From assembly GCA_013820875.1 (NCBI GenBank), contig JACDHS010000048.1, positions 1 to 34,736 on the forward strand: a stretch of DNA of 34,736 bases. Direction: 5' to 3'. The notes below the pieces were generated by a model. It was not told where the DNA came from. It was given only the letters and a program-made list of their open reading frames with translations, and ran no database searches. The translations under genes and the position numbers were made by a program. Every line of letters starts with the position of its first letter. The first letter of the stretch is position 1. The DNA comes from Verrucomicrobiota bacterium (lineage in GTDB: Bacteria > Verrucomicrobiota > Verrucomicrobiia > Limisphaerales > JACDHS01). Positions 1 through 11,130 of this stretch are shown piece by piece.

Positions 1-340
1 CGTTTCCGGCGACCTAAAGTGAAAAAACCCTTATTTTTCGACAATTCGCCCGTATGAAGCTTTCGCATCTGCCCGCAAACCACACGGCCTCTTGTCACCT
101 CCAGGGTGAACCGCCACTGAAGCTATTTGCGGGTTCACACCCCATCAAATAAAGAACTTCCCTACTTTTCAAGCTCCTCCAACTGCCGGATTAAGGTTCA
201 ACCGCTAATCTTCGCTAATAGTCGCTAATGGAGAAGTGGTTATGCAGACAGACAAAAACCTTTTTCCAGGGTGAAACCCTGCACGCCGTGGGCGTGATCT
301 GCTGCCGATGCTGCCGATGCTCCCAAGCTCTCAGTGATGA
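1..340. other. Intergenic stretch, no gene recognised
   Basis: I see no convincing gene between the left edge and the terminator behind atpG. The open frame that starts at 228 on the plus strand runs into atpG antisense and has a low-complexity, Cys-rich start, so I treat it as spurious. The only structure is a short 10-bp periodic motif at 202-231. Confidence 0.6.
202..231. repeat. Three 10-bp tandem repeats (CGCTAAT core)
   Basis: The heptamer CGCTAAT occurs at 203, 213 and 223, exactly 10 bp apart, so all three lie on one face of the helix. The flanking three bases vary. It is short and could be chance or part of a dispersed repeat; I assign no function. Confidence 0.5.
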
Positions 341-347
341 ACGTGGG

Positions 348-392
348 AATAAAAAAACCCCGAAAAAGATTCCGGGGGTTTTTGAAAACCTT
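348..392 (-). terminator. Intrinsic terminator after atpG
   Basis: Read on the minus strand, AAAAACCCCCG pairs with CGGGGTTTTTT around a loop of about 10 bases, and the stem runs into a T tract. It begins about 20 bases after the atpG stop codon. The A/T arms on both sides could make it work in both directions. It closes the atp operon at atpG. Confidence 0.85.
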
Positions 393-406
393 TATTCGAA
401 GCTATT

Positions 407-1288
407 TTACTGCCCCATCCCCATCGCAGCCGATGTGATTTCAAGCAATTCCTTCGTGATCGTCGCCTGCCGAATCTTGTTATATTCGAGCGTGAGATCT
501 TTGATGATCTGCTTGGCGTTGTCGGTCGCGTTCTTCATCGCCACCATTCGCGCGCTGTGCTCAGACGCTTTGGCTTCCAGAAGGAGTTGATAGACCTGGA
601 AATTTAAACTGTGCGGCAAAAGGGAACCGAGCACGTCCGCTTTTTTAGGTTCGAACAGGAATTCTGTTACACCTTTGGTCAAGGTTTCACCGGCACCGTG
701 CCCCTGCACGCCTGCACTGACGCCTTTGATCTCACCAATCGGAAGGAACCGATGCAGCTCAGGCTTCTGCGTGAGCGTGGAAACGAAATTCGTGTAGAGA
801 ATATCAACCTGGTCCACTTCGCCCTTGAGAAACATCTCCTGGGCAAACTTGGAAATGCTGCGCGCTTCAGCGAAGAGCGGGGCATCTTTATAAGTGAACT
901 CCGCAGCAAGCTGCCGCTTGGTTCGAGCGACGAATTGCGACCCTTTACGGCCAGCGGCGATGTAGATCGTGGTGTTCTTGTCGAACCTGCCCGCTTCACG
1001 GAGCAGGTTGGTGTTCAAGGCGCCGCACAAACCTTTGTCCGTGCTCACAACAACCACGCAACGCTTCTTCACTTCACGGACTTCCAAAAGTGGATGATTG
1101 AAGTCGCCAATGTTCGCACTCACTTCCGCGAGAACGTTATTCATCAACTCCGCATAAGGACGCCCTGAAAGCGCAGCCTGTTGCGCTTTGCGCATCTTCG
1201 CCGCGGCGACCATCTGCATCGCCTTGGTAATCTGCGCCGTGTTCTTGATCGACTTGATACGTCGTCGAATGTCGCGTGTGCTCGCCAT
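407..1288 (-). CDS. atpG: F1Fo ATP synthase gamma subunit
   Basis: This 293-residue protein is the central rotor shaft of F1. It turns inside the alpha3beta3 ring and couples proton flow to ATP synthesis. The N-terminus (MASTRDIRRRIKSIKNTAQI, then TKAMQMVAAAKMRKAQ) is the classic gamma signature of the long N-terminal helix, and the C-terminus (residues about 255-293, with NAKQIIKDLTLEYNKIRQA) is the matching helix of the coiled coil. Length is normal for the family. It is the last gene of the cluster; a terminator follows at once instead of atpD. The 142-base gap to atpA is the longest in the operon and holds a perfect inverted repeat. Confidence 0.97.
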   Translation of the reverse strand: MASTRDIRRRIKSIKNTAQITKAMQMVAAAKMRKAQQAALSGRPYAELMNNVLAEVSANIGDFNHPLLEVREVKKRCVVVVSTDKGLCGALNTNLLREAGRFDKNTTIYIAAGRKGSQFVARTKRQLAAEFTYKDAPLFAEARSISKFAQEMFLKGEVDQVDILYTNFVSTLTQKPELHRFLPIGEIKGVSAGVQGHGAGETLTKGVTEFLFEPKKADVLGSLLPHSLNFQVYQLLLEAKASEHSARMVAMKNATDNAKQIIKDLTLEYNKIRQATITKELLEITSAAMGMGQ

Positions 1289-1362
1289 GATTAAATTCCG
1301 TTTCTAGTCTGGTAACGAGTGGCTCGTTCTCTATTACAAAATCCGAACTGTCTGCTTCTGTT

Positions 1363-1387
1363 TTGATATCACAGTTTGTGATATCAA
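1363..1387. promoter_or_regulatory. Perfect 11-bp inverted repeat between atpA and atpG
   Basis: TTGATATCACA, spacer GTT, then TGTGATATCAA is a perfect inverted repeat. Each arm also contains the self-complementary octamer TGATATCA (1364-1371 and 1379-1386). It could be a protein-binding operator in DNA or an 11-bp mRNA hairpin that protects or pauses the transcript. The sequence alone cannot separate these. Confidence 0.6.
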
Positions 1388-1430
1388 GCGGAAAACTCCG
1401 CGCTCGTTAACCTCGCAAACTTCTATGCTC

Positions 1431-2963
1431 TTACTTATAAGTCTGCTTGAACTCAGCAATGGCGCTCTTGAAGTCACCTGCGATCGCATCGCTAAAGGCT
1501 TTTTCCTTCGAGAGACGGCCCATCAAGTCCGCTTTCCGATTGGTCAGGTAATCGACCAATTTTTTCTGGAAATCTTTCACCTTTTCAACGGCAACATCAT
1601 CGAAGTAACCGTTTTGGGCGGCCCAAAGAATGACAGACTGCACTTCAACGAGGAGCGGGCTGAATTGCGGTTGTTTGAAGATTTCAACAACGCGTTTGCC
1701 ACGTTCAATCTTCGCCTGGGTCGCAGCGTCGAGATCCGAACCGAACTGCGCGAAGGCAGCAAGTTCGCGGAACTGCGCCAAATCGAGCTTGATACGGCCA
1801 GCAACCTGTTTCATCGCTTTGATCTGAGCGGCAGAACCGACGCGGGACACCGACAGGCCGACTGACACAGCGGGACGAACACCTTGATAAAACAAATCGG
1901 TTTCAAGGTAGATCTGGCCGTCTGTAATCGAAATAACGTTGGTCGGAATGTAAGCCGAAACGTCACCCATCTGGGTTTCAATGATTGGCAACGCGGTCAA
2001 AGAACCGTTTCCATACTTCTCATTCACACGGGCGGAACGTTCGAGCAAGCGACTGTGCAGATAGAACACGTCACCCGGATACGCTTCACGACCGGATGGA
2101 CGCTTCAACACCAATGACACCTGGCGGTAAGCCACAGCATGCTTGGAAAGATCATCATAAATGATCAATGCATCCATGCCGTTGTCCATGAACCATTCGC
2201 CCATCGAACAACCGGCGAACGGAGCGAGGTATTGGTTCGTGGCAGAATCGGATGCGCTGGCCGAAACGATAATTGTGTAGGGCATCGCGCCAGCTTCTTC
2301 GAGAACGGCGATCACGCGGGCAATGTTCGATTGCTTCTGGCCGACTGCGACGTAGATGCTGTAAACCGGGCGGTAGCTCGTATCTTTCGCGGCTTCAGCA
2401 GCGCGGTTTTGGACGGCTTGACTAATAATGGTGTCGATTCCGATGGTTGTTTTGCCAGTGGAACGATCGCCGATGATCAACTCACGTTGACCGCGGCCGA
2501 TCGGAATCATCGCGTCCACCGCCATGATACCCGTCTGAAGTGGTTGACCGACCGACTTACGTTTAATGATGCCCGGGGCAATCTTTTCCACCGGATAGGA
2601 AACATCGCTCTTGATTGGGCCTTTGCCGTCGAGCGGGAGACCGAGGGTGTTCACCACGCGACCGAGCAAACCTTTGCCGACGGGCACAGAGAGCAACTTC
2701 CCGGTCGTGCGCACTTCCTGGCCTTCTTTGATGCCGGTGTAGTCGCCGAGAATAACTGCACCAACCTCAGTTTCTTCCAGGTTCAGCGCGAGGCCGGTGA
2801 CTCCGTTGCCGAAGTCCAACATCTCGTTGAGCATCGCGTCAGTAAGGCCTTCGATCTTCGCGACGCCGTCACCGATTTCGCGGACGATACCGACATTTTG
2901 TTTGGCGACAGATGTTTGTGCGCCGGAAATTTTCGATTCAATTTCTTGCAACAGATTACTCAT
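1431..2963 (-). CDS. atpA: F1Fo ATP synthase alpha subunit
   Basis: This 510-residue F1 alpha subunit holds the non-catalytic nucleotide sites and forms the hexameric head with beta. The Walker A motif GDRSTGKT lies at about residues 165-172 (most homologues have Q where this has S). The alpha/beta family signature is seen in [20 protein letters not shown] around residues 280-300. Length is normal. Only 5 bases separate it from atpH upstream, so the two are surely co-transcribed. ATG start; the N-terminus fits the family. Confidence 0.98.
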   Translation of the reverse strand: MSNLLQEIESKISGAQTSVAKQNVGIVREIGDGVAKIEGLTDAMLNEMLDFGNGVTGLALNLEETEVGAVILGDYTGIKEGQEVRTTGKLLSVPVGKGLLGRVVNTLGLPLDGKGPIKSDVSYPVEKIAPGIIKRKSVGQPLQTGIMAVDAMIPIGRGQRELIIGDRSTGKTTIGIDTIISQAVQNRAAEAAKDTSYRPVYSIYVAVGQKQSNIARVIAVLEEAGAMPYTIIVSASASDSATNQYLAPFAGCSMGEWFMDNGMDALIIYDDLSKHAVAYRQVSLVLKRPSGREAYPGDVFYLHSRLLERSARVNEKYGNGSLTALPIIETQMGDVSAYIPTNVISITDGQIYLETDLFYQGVRPAVSVGLSVSRVGSAAQIKAMKQVAGRIKLDLAQFRELAAFAQFGSDLDAATQAKIERGKRVVEIFKQPQFSPLLVEVQSVILWAAQNGYFDDVAVEKVKDFQKKLVDYLTNRKADLMGRLSKEKAFSDAIAGDFKSAIAEFKQTYK

Positions 2964-2968
2964 ATGGA

Positions 2969-3364
2969 TTAAGCGGCTTTAAAGCTTTCGTTCAGTTCAT
3001 TCAACCTCGCGCGAACAGTGCCATCGAAGACATCGCTTCCGACCTGCACACGCACGCCTCCTAAGAGGCCCGGGTTTTCCTGGAAAATAAAATACAAACC
3101 CTGGCCATACCGTTTGGTCAGGATCTCTTTGTAATTGTTCTGCAAATCAGGTGTGAGAGCGGTCGCACTTTCGATCTTTGCCGTGCGAGCGGCTTCGTCC
3201 AGTTTGATGAGGCGTTGAAAATGCGAGAGAATCGCACCGAAACCACGCGGTTTCCGTTTCAACACTTCATCCACCGTCTGAAGAACGCGCTTTTCGTCCA
3301 GGATGCCATTGATCTGGCAGTTCCGGAACAGTGACTTCGCGTCGCGTTTTGCCTGTTTGCTCAT
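2969..3364 (-). CDS. atpH: F1Fo ATP synthase delta subunit, short form
   Basis: Delta ties the top of F1 to the peripheral b stalk. The C-terminal family signature is clear: [20 protein letters not shown] near residues 101-120, followed by LNEL. The protein is only 131 residues, against roughly 170-185 in most bacteria, and the loss is in the N-terminal helical domain that normally binds the alpha N-terminus. ATG start; it lies 6 bases after atpF and 5 before atpA, so the spacing leaves no room for a missing N-terminal exon-like part. Either the domain is truly shortened or it has lost helices in this lineage. Confidence 0.9.
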   Translation of the reverse strand: MSKQAKRDAKSLFRNCQINGILDEKRVLQTVDEVLKRKPRGFGAILSHFQRLIKLDEAARTAKIESATALTPDLQNNYKEILTKRYGQGLYFIFQENPGLLGGVRVQVGSDVFDGTVRARLNELNESFKAA

Positions 3365-3370
3365 GTAAAA

Positions 3371-3931
3371 TTAAGCAGCCAATTGCTTGCTGGTTTCGTC
3401 AGCCAAACGTTTTTGGTCATCCAAAGTCAGCACTTTACCGCTGACTTTCGCGGTGGTTGCCACGACAAGGCGTCCGACTTCCTGCCTCAACTCAGCCAAC
3501 ATGCGAGCATGATCCGCCGCAGAAGCTTCGCGAGCTTTGGCAATGATCTGTTCAGCTTGTTGAATCGCTTTTTGCGTTTCGGATTCCTGCACCTTGGCAG
3601 CAGCGGCACGAGCTTCTTCGATCAGCTTGTTTGCCTGGGTGTTTGCCTGGGTCAGGATCTCCTGCGCTTTGGCCTGGGCGTTGGCCAATTCCAACTTCAT
3701 GCGATCGGCATCTTTCAACCCCTGCTCGATGCGATCACGGCGCTCATTCAACAAAGTGAGGATGGGCTTGAAGGCAAATTTTTGGAGCAGCAGGGCGACC
3801 ACAATGAAGCTGATCACCTGCGAGATGAACAACGTTCCGCTAAAACCGAACGCCTTGGCTGTATCCGTGGCAATCTGTCCCAATCCACCTTCCGAAGCGG
3901 CTAACAAATAAATTTGGTTCATATCCAGCAT
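3371..3931 (-). CDS. atpF: F1Fo ATP synthase b subunit
   Basis: The b subunit is the peripheral stalk that holds F1 against rotation. The 186-residue protein has one N-terminal membrane helix (about residues 30-50, FSGTLFISQVISFIVVALLL), followed by a long Ala/Glu/Lys/Gln-rich amphipathic helix typical of the b dimer. The family motif FAFKPILTLLNERRDRI follows the membrane span. The ATG at 3931 is used; a second ATG three codons in (3922) is possible. A GC-rich hairpin separates it from atpE. Confidence 0.95.
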   Translation of the reverse strand: MLDMNQIYLLAASEGGLGQIATDTAKAFGFSGTLFISQVISFIVVALLLQKFAFKPILTLLNERRDRIEQGLKDADRMKLELANAQAKAQEILTQANTQANKLIEEARAAAAKVQESETQKAIQQAEQIIAKAREASAADHARMLAELRQEVGRLVVATTAKVSGKVLTLDDQKRLADETSKQLAA

Positions 3932-3944
3932 TAAAAAAGAAATT

Positions 3945-3966
3945 GGCGCGGAGCGAACTCCGCGCC
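3945..3966 (-). promoter_or_regulatory. Intercistronic hairpin between atpE and atpF
   Basis: A perfect 9-bp GC-rich stem (GGCGCGGAG / CTCCGCGCC) closes a 4-base loop, TTCG on the coding strand. It starts six bases after the atpE stop and is followed by AATTTCTTTTTT. That makes it a candidate partial terminator or 3' stabiliser for atpE mRNA. The c subunit is needed in many more copies than b, so such a site would help set stoichiometry. Confidence 0.7.
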
Positions 3967-3972
3967 TTTTGA

Positions 3973-4191
3973 TTATTGACCGCGAGCGAGGAAGATCGCG
4001 AAGAACACGATACCTTCAGCGAAGGCAGTGCTCAAAATCGCTTGAACGAGGATCTTCGTAGCTGCACCTGGATTGCGTCCAACCGCGTCAGCGGCGCGCA
4101 TACCGATCATACCTACAGCGATCGCAGAAGCAAAAGCTGCTGCAGCGATGTGGATATTACCGGTGATCTCTCCCAACATGGGCATTAACAT
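3973..4191 (-). CDS. atpE: F1Fo ATP synthase c subunit
   Basis: This 72-residue proteolipid makes the rotor ring. It is two membrane helices joined by a polar loop, GRNPGA (about residues 38-43). The ion-binding carboxylate is Glu59 in AFAEGIVFF. The residue after it is Gly rather than the Ser/Thr of sodium-type rings, so I infer proton coupling. The ATG at 4191 has AAGGA upstream at suitable spacing, which decides it over the ATG two codons later. Confidence 0.96.
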   Translation of the reverse strand: MLMPMLGEITGNIHIAAAAFASAIAVGMIGMRAADAVGRNPGAATKILVQAILSTAFAEGIVFFAIFLARGQ

Positions 4192-4268
4192 ATGTATTTT
4201 CCTTTTCTGTTTTTCTCAGCGACTCCCGCAGCGCGAAGCCACACGGACAAGCCGCCGAAAGTTTTAAA

Positions 4269-5243
4269 TTAATGTTCGTTGGCCGGATGACTGTGGCCCT
4301 CTTCTTCGTGCGTGCAGATCAACAGCGTGAACACCGCAGTCAGCAGCATGAACACAAGGGCTTGCACCAACCCGACCAGGATTTCCATGAAATAGAATGG
4401 CAACGGCAGCAACCAACCAAAGTAGGTTCCGCCGAGATGGGCCATGGCTTCCAACATGTTTTCACCCGCAAAAATGTTACCGAACAAACGGAAGCTCAGT
4501 GAAATCGGACGGAATACAATCGAAACGACTTCAAGCACACCAACCAGAATGAACACGATGATCAGAACGATCTTCATGAAACCAGTGGCGTCGCCCTTCG
4601 GCCCGAAAAGATGCATGATAAAGCCGCCAGGGCCGTTCGCCTGTAATGCCCAGTAGGTCCAGCAGGCAAAGAAGACCATCGCCATGGCGAGTGTCATGTT
4701 AAGGTCAGCATTGGAACCGCGGAGCAACGGTTCGGTGATATGAAAATGCCCGGCTGCATCGGTCACACCCCATCCAACTGTGCCGACCCCTGGAATCAAG
4801 CCAAACCAGTTGGCGAAAAGAATGAAAATAAAGATCGAAGCAAAGAACCAAAAAGTCTTGTTCACCAAATCGCGGCCGATAATCCCTTCAAGGAATCCGT
4901 AGAGGCTTTCCACCATCCATTCCCAAAAGTTTTGCGCTCCTTCAGGGACTTGCTTCGCACTGCGCATGGCGAATCGGGCGAAGAGAATGAGGAAAAGCGC
5001 GACCACCCACGTGACTACCATTGAATTGGTAATCTGAAACCAACCAAAATCTTTCAGTACCGGTGCCGCTTGCGGCAAGCCATGGTGACCAGAGACTTCC
5101 GGATTGGCGTGGACGGCTGGCGCCTGGCTGATTCGTTCGGCCGCTTCGGCTGGTGTTAGACGATCCGGTTGTTGCGCGAAACCAAAACAAACCGACAACA
5201 ACAACAACAACGAGGCCGTTAAAATTGAATTAAAGGTGCGCAT
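4269..5243 (-). CDS. atpB: F1Fo ATP synthase a subunit
   Basis: Subunit a carries the two proton half-channels next to the c ring. The 324-residue protein has a hydrophobic N-terminal segment (about residues 8-23) that looks like a signal sequence, a periplasmic stretch, then several membrane helices. The essential Arg is in ISLSFRLFGNIFAGE, near residue 255. The C-terminus is His/Glu-rich. It is the first gene of the operon; no atpI/atpZ is seen upstream. The 5' untranslated region carries two adjacent hairpins. Confidence 0.97.
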   Translation of the reverse strand: MRTFNSILTASLLLLLSVCFGFAQQPDRLTPAEAAERISQAPAVHANPEVSGHHGLPQAAPVLKDFGWFQITNSMVVTWVVALFLILFARFAMRSAKQVPEGAQNFWEWMVESLYGFLEGIIGRDLVNKTFWFFASIFIFILFANWFGLIPGVGTVGWGVTDAAGHFHITEPLLRGSNADLNMTLAMAMVFFACWTYWALQANGPGGFIMHLFGPKGDATGFMKIVLIIVFILVGVLEVVSIVFRPISLSFRLFGNIFAGENMLEAMAHLGGTYFGWLLPLPFYFMEILVGLVQALVFMLLTAVFTLLICTHEEEGHSHPANEH

Positions 5244-5719
5244 TCGCGTTCCGTATCAAAAGCTTTAAGGGAAAAGATTTCCCTTCGAAAACGATTAAGT
5301 TTTCGAAAGCGTGCGCAAACTTGCATGAACGTGAATTTTTTCACAAGGAGTTTTTTGCGGGTTTTTACGGCATTTGGGTGTTTTCCGTCACGAGAAGCCT
5401 GACCAAATGCCATTGGATAGACCGCTCAATCCGATTCATCCTTTTTACCTTACACCTGAGGTTCATTAACTAAACGGCAGTGGCCCTCTCCCGCTGGGCT
5501 TAGCATTACCCACATCTTTCCTGTTTCTGAATCCCAACGAGATTCCGTAACAAAGGGGTGTGACTGGCGGTCAGGAACTCGTGAAATGAACCTCCTCTCC
5601 CAGGGGGCCCGGGTTAGAGATTCACTGCGGAGAACCTTTGGTGAAATCGTATAAAGGGTAAATCGCGCTCGGGCGGGAAGCGCAAAGACGCCTTTACAGG
5701 TTGCATTCGCTCGGACGTG
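5244..5719. other. Intergenic region upstream of atpB
   Basis: This 476-base gap separates the atpB start from the end of the DUF1501 gene, both on the minus strand. It should hold the atp promoter, but I cannot name convincing -35/-10 boxes. The part next to atpB has two hairpins (5267-5307). The part from about 5440 to 5719 shows no gene and no clear repeat. Confidence 0.6.
5267..5307. promoter_or_regulatory. Two adjacent hairpins in the atpB leader
   Basis: AAGGGAAA (5267-5274) pairs with TTTCCCTT (5278-5285) over a 3-base loop, and TTCGAAAAC (5284-5292) pairs with GTTTTCGAA (5299-5307) over a 6-base loop. Both stems are perfect and they abut, sharing two bases. They sit 24-64 bases upstream of the atpB ATG. 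They may be mRNA structures that tune atpB translation or stability, or binding sites; no function is shown. Confidence 0.6.
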
Positions 5720-7196
5720 CTAAGACAAAACAGCGTTAATAGCGTGACCATGCACATCGGTCAGGCGACGTTCGATGCCGTTGTGATAGAAGCTGAGACG
5801 TTCGTGGTCGAGGCCGAGCAGGTGGAGCAGGGTGGCGTGGAGATCGTAGATCGTGGTTACGTTTTCAACGGCCTGGTAACCGAACTCATCCGTTGCGCCG
5901 TAACTGAACCCGCGCTTCACGCCGGCGCCGGTCATCCAGACCGTGAACCCTTTTGGGTTATGATCCCGACCGTCGGCACCTTTCTGAAAGGTTGGCATCC
6001 GGCCAAATTCCGTCACCCAAACCACCAGCGTGCTCTCCAGCAAGCCACGCGCTTTCATGTCCTTGATTAGAGCGGCAGCGGGTTGATCGAGGATCGGTGC
6101 GTGGATGTCATATTGTTCTTTGAGTTTTTTATGGCCGTCCCAGTTGCCGACCCCTTCGCCCATCGCGTAGGAACCATTAAACAATTGCACGAACCGGACG
6201 CCGCGCTCGACGAGCCGCCGCGCCAACAGGCAGTTACGCGCAAAGGCCGCTTTTGTTTTGTTGGAATCGTTCACCCCGTACAGTTCGCGGGTGGCTTCGC
6301 TTTCTTTGGAAAAGTCGTTCACCTCCGCGGCGCTGAGTTGCATTTTGGCGGCGAGTTCGTAACTGGCAATTCGCGCGCTCAGTTCGGTATCACCGGGATG
6401 TTGCTCCAGATGTTTGTCGTTGAGAAATCTTAGGAAATCACGCGTGGAGAGTTCTGCCGCGCGCGTGATCTGTTTTGGCGTATCGAGATTTGGAATCGGT
6501 TTATCGGCGTTGAACGGTGTTCCCTGGAACACTGCGGGCAGAAATCCTGCGTTCCAATGGTTCGGTCCGATCTGCGGCACGCCACGCGGATCGGGAATCG
6601 CCACAAATGCCGGGAGCTCGCGGTTCTCTGTTCCCAGCGCATAGGAGGCCCATGCGCCCATGCTTGGGAATCCGTCGAGCGTGAAGCCTGTGCTCATTTG
6701 GTTTTCAGCGGGACCATGCGTGTTGCTCTTGGCGGTCATTGAATGGATGAAACAAAGCTCGTCCGCCAGATCCGCGAGATGCGGGAGCATGTCCGAAATC
6801 ATTTTGCCGGACTGACCACGGGGTTTGAATTCCCATGGGCTCTTGATGAGATTGCCGTTCTCTCCCTGGAACGTAATGAGTTTGTCAGCGCCCGGCATCG
6901 GTTGTCCGTGGTGCTTGATGAGTTCGGGTTTGTAATCCCAGGTATCAACGTGACTGCATGCGCCTGAGCAAAAAATGACGAGGACATTTTTCGCTTTCGG
7001 ACGGAAATGAGGCGAACGCGGAGCGAGCGGATTTTGTGTATTGAACTGCGGGCGTATTGGGCCGCTATCTTTGCCTAATAAGCCCTGCTCCGTGAGCAAA
7101 GCTGTCAGGGCAATGCCGCCGAGGCCGGTCCCCGCGTGGCGGAGAAACGAGCGGCGGTTGAGGAGCCAGCGACCGGCGTTGGAGAGTGGCGCTTTC

Positions 7197-7207
<11 letters not shown>
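5720..7207 (-). CDS. DUF1501 family protein (secreted, Tat-type signal)
   Basis: This 495-residue member of the DUF1501 family resembles the alkaline phosphatase/sulfatase fold and is abundant in Planctomycetes and Verrucomicrobia. The N-terminus has a twin-arginine-like signal, [20 protein letters not shown] (about residues 17-36). Family features include [20 protein letters not shown] near residue 75-95 and [11 protein letters not shown] near residue 395. It overlaps the upstream PSD1 gene by 11 bases, so the two are translationally coupled. The pair is thought to act outside the cytoplasm in polymer breakdown, but the reaction is unknown. Confidence 0.93.
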
Positions 7208-10076
<2,869 letters not shown>

Positions 10077-10093
10077 TGTGAGCGGAAAACTAT

Positions 10094-10105
10094 CAAAACG
10101 TTTTG
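10094..10105. promoter_or_regulatory. 12-bp palindrome upstream of the PSD1 gene
   Basis: CAAAACGTTTTG is a perfect 12-bp palindrome placed 18 bases upstream of the PSD1 start codon and 30 bases after the mlaD-like stop. It is operator-like, but short and AT-rich at its ends; I call it only as a candidate site. Confidence 0.35.
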
Positions 10106-10135
10106 TCGCGCGCCATCAAAGATCCCACTACTTCG

Positions 10136-11128
10136 TCACCGCCGCCCCGCGGGTACATTTGTCGAATTCACGTATTTGCGCAGGAACCAGTGCCGTTGCA
10201 TCCCCTCAACGAGGCGTTCGAGTTCGCGCATGGAATTTTGCGTTTGCAACACCAGTCCAGGCAGGTCTTTCGCTTCGTTGCCGAGCGCCTCGCTGATCCC
10301 GGGGAGATTCGTGCTGGCGAGCTGCAGGCTGCTACTGGCGAGCTGAAGGTTATGAAACGTGACCTGTAATTCATCCATTGATTGATTCGCTTTGACGAGA
10401 AGTGTTTCGAGTTCATCGGCAATCGAGGAATCGGTCAGAAATCTGCCCACCGTGCCATTGCCCGCCTGGAGATCAGCGCCAATGTTGTCGGCGCGAGTGA
10501 GCAGTTGGTCCAGGCGCTCCTGCGTGGTGATCATGTTCGATCCGAGCGTCGTCCAGGTGTCGAGGCCTGAACTCAGTTTTTTTAATGCGGGCACGGCCTC
10601 GCTCCGGATTTCTTCAACCGCACTTTCCAGTGCACTGGGAAGCTGCTCATTGCAGATAATACTCGCGTTCTTTTCCGGTAGCGGCAGTCCATGGCCCCGC
10701 GTGATCTCAAAGTAGGCGTCGCCCACCATCCCGAATCTCTTTTTAACAACCGCGGATGAGTCGTCCCGCACGAACAGGAAGAAGTCGCGCCGAATATTCA
10801 CCTGGGCCTCCATGCGCCCGTCCGGATCGACGCTGACATCCCAAACAGTCCCCATCAGCGTTCCGAGGAAATAGACTTCGGAGCCTTGCCGGATGCCCGC
10901 CGCGCCAGCCTCCGGCAAGATGATCCGTAGTGTCACATTGCCCATAAACCAGCGCTGGCTGCGACCCGCCAATGCCAGGGCGATAATCAGCACTCCGACA
11001 ATCACCAGGACAAATGTGCCCGTGATGCCGTGAACATGCCGGAATCTAAACCTCTCGCGCAGCGTTTCGCGTTGTTTGCCCGGATCGTTCGAGGATGACT
11101 GTTGAGGGATTTCAGTTGGTTCGTCCAT
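10136..11128 (-). CDS. MlaD/MCE-domain lipid transport protein
   Basis: This is a substrate-binding MCE protein of an Mla-type ABC lipid transporter between inner and outer membranes. The chosen start is the ATG at 11128, giving 330 residues (MDEPTEIPQQSS...); it lies two bases after the upstream permease stop. The frame stays open further upstream, but that part overlaps the permease and is Cys/Arg/His-rich nonsense. One membrane helix (about residues 35-55), then the MCE domain (VTLRIILPEAGAAGIRQGSE, GTVWDVSV) and a long helical C-terminal half with amphipathic repeats. The family usually sits beside an ATPase gene; none is here. Confidence 0.88.
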   Translation of the reverse strand: MDEPTEIPQQSSSNDPGKQRETLRERFRFRHVHGITGTFVLVIVGVLIIALALAGRSQRWFMGNVTLRIILPEAGAAGIRQGSEVYFLGTLMGTVWDVSVDPDGRMEAQVNIRRDFFLFVRDDSSAVVKKRFGMVGDAYFEITRGHGLPLPEKNASIICNEQLPSALESAVEEIRSEAVPALKKLSSGLDTWTTLGSNMITTQERLDQLLTRADNIGADLQAGNGTVGRFLTDSSIADELETLLVKANQSMDELQVTFHNLQLASSSLQLASTNLPGISEALGNEAKDLPGLVLQTQNSMRELERLVEGMQRHWFLRKYVNSTNVPAGRR

Positions 11129-11130
11129 GG

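Noticed and set aside
228-590. 120-residue plus-strand frame at the left end
   Set aside because: It overlaps atpG antisense, crosses the terminator and has no recognisable family or ribosome site.
5219-5413. 64-residue frame upstream of atpB (possible atpI)
   Set aside because: It has no membrane helices and overlaps the atpB start and the hairpin leader; it does not resemble AtpI or AtpZ.
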